From assembly GCA_947307005.1 (NCBI GenBank), contig CAMZHY010000249.1:1-6043 (forward strand): 6,043 nt of DNA, written 5' to 3'. The position numbers were made by a program, and so were the translations under genes. This DNA comes from an uncultured Planctomycetaceae bacterium (GTDB lineage Bacteria; Planctomycetota; Planctomycetia; Pirellulales; Thermoguttaceae). Positions within the stretch are counted from its first letter, which is position 1, and each line of letters begins with the position of its first letter. This document shows positions 5,419-6,043 of this stretch, one piece after another. A model generated the notes under the pieces. It saw only the letters and a program-made list of their open reading frames with translations, did no database searches and was not told the DNA's origin.

Positions 5419-6043
5419 CTAATCCAATAGTTTGATTTGAACTTTCACGCAACCGCCGTTTCGCTTGAGGTTTTTAGGCGCGGCGTTGACGCGGAGATAG
5501 AGGATTCCCGAGCGCTCGGGCTCGAGAACGACGGACGACGACGAGAATTCAACGCCGTCGTTCCACGGGTAGAGCGCGTTGTAATAGTCAAAGCGCGAGA
5601 CCTCGGTTTCGCGGTTGTTCGTCTGTTCGGTCGACTTTAACTCGGCAAGGACTTCATCGGAGAACCCGGAAGCGGTTCCAGCGCTCTCGTCGCCAAATCG
5701 AGTATGACGCGAGCGGCGAAACGCCTCGAAACGGAAATGCGCGCCGGGGTCGCGCGATTCGTCGTCGGAGCCGATTCGATAAACGTCGGCGAACGACTCG
5801 CCGGTCGGATCGGGCGCGACGACGGCTCTCACCCTGCCCGCCGGACGTCCGGCGACGTATTCGATCGTCGCGCCGGTTCCCTCGAAATCGAAGGTTTTCT
5901 TCGCGCTTTCGAGGTAGAACTTGAACCGTCCGGCGATCGTGAGCTTATACTTCGCGCCCTCGGTCGTTCTCACGCCGGAATCGAGCCATCCTCGCGTCGG
6001 ATCGACCGAGACGACGACCCCTTTGCGAAGTTCATCTTCCGTC
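5419..6043 (-). CDS. Hypothetical protein with a LecA (PA-IL)-like beta-sandwich domain, 5' end cut by window edge
   Basis: The frame is open to the window edge: 23 codons precede the GTG at 5973 and belong to the protein (TEDELRKGVVVSVDPTRGW...), giving 207 visible residues; the true start is outside. The segment GWLDSGVRTTEGAKYKLTIA (18-37) followed by GRFKF, and the C-terminal GILYLRVNAAPKN with LKRNGGCVKVQI, resemble the first and last strands of the calcium-dependent galactose lectin LecA (PA-IL), whose C-terminus reads NDVPGTYGNNSGSFSVNI. GRPAGRVRAVV also fits the middle of planctomycete proteins of this kind. At the calcium-site positions Asp100 becomes Ala, Thr104 Asn and Asn107 Arg, with only Asn108 kept, so sugar binding of the classical type is doubtful. 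The middle (about 85-160) is polar and charged with no motif I recognise. The resemblance is from memory, not an alignment search. Function is unknown; the gene lies 75 bp upstream of the exported phosphatase. Confidence 0.7.
   Translation of the reverse strand, partial: TEDELRKGVVVSVDPTRGWLDSGVRTTEGAKYKLTIAGRFKFYLESAKKTFDFEGTGATIEYVAGRPAGRVRAVVAPDPTGESFADVYRIGSDDESRDPGAHFRFEAFRRSRHTRFGDESAGTASGFSDEVLAELKSTEQTNNRETEVSRFDYYNALYPWNDGVEFSSSSVVLEPERSGILYLRVNAAPKNLKRNGGCVKVQIKLLD

Noticed and set aside
5971..5973. GTG at 5973 as the start of the LecA-like gene
   Set aside because: The frame stays open upstream to the window edge, and the upstream residues (VVVSVDPTRGWLDSG) continue the beta-strand pattern, so the gene is truncated by the window.
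1..6043. Mobile elements, CRISPR arrays, tRNA or rRNA genes
   Set aside because: No transposase or integrase motifs, no regularly spaced direct repeats and no tRNA-like folds were seen on either strand.

Overview
The window reads as chromosomal core sequence from a Planctomycetota bacterium. The support is family-level recall, not a search: the short omega subunit has a planctomycete-type N-terminus (MIEELKEEKLIDKVGGRFK), the right-hand protein resembles planctomycete secreted beta-sandwich proteins, and base composition is GC-rich and dominated by CGACG/CGTCG words. I place it no lower than phylum. All seven recognisable genes lie on the minus strand, so transcription runs from the right end to the left end.

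Right part (about 4200-6043): a 5'-incomplete gene for a protein with a LecA (PA-IL)-like beta-sandwich, then a gene for an exported protein with a fibronectin-III-like domain and a CX5R tyrosine/dual-specificity phosphatase domain. Both look like envelope or extracellular proteins. A 220-bp spacer follows. It holds a possible promoter and a stem-loop ahead of tpiA.

Middle part (2678-3980): tpiA (triosephosphate isomerase), then secG (SecYEG translocon subunit with an Ala/Pro-rich tail). A stem-loop lies between them and a terminator-like hairpin follows secG.

Left part (1-2555): yicC (endoribonuclease family), gmk (guanylate kinase), rpoZ (RNA polymerase omega) and coaBC (phosphopantothenoylcysteine decarboxylase domain, cut by the window edge). 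yicC-gmk-rpoZ-coaBC is a gene order found in many bacterial phyla. It links RNA turnover, GMP phosphorylation, transcription and coenzyme A synthesis, and is probably one transcription unit.

No mobile element, CRISPR array, tRNA or rRNA is visible. I see no convincing undescribed multi-gene system. The most interesting signals are small: a stem-loop in nearly every intergenic space, including one whose pairing works only in the minus-strand RNA; an iterated GCGTTTA heptamer confined to two spacers; a 12-bp palindrome over the putative tpiA -10 box; and the exported Fn3-phosphatase next to a LecA-like protein whose calcium site looks eroded.
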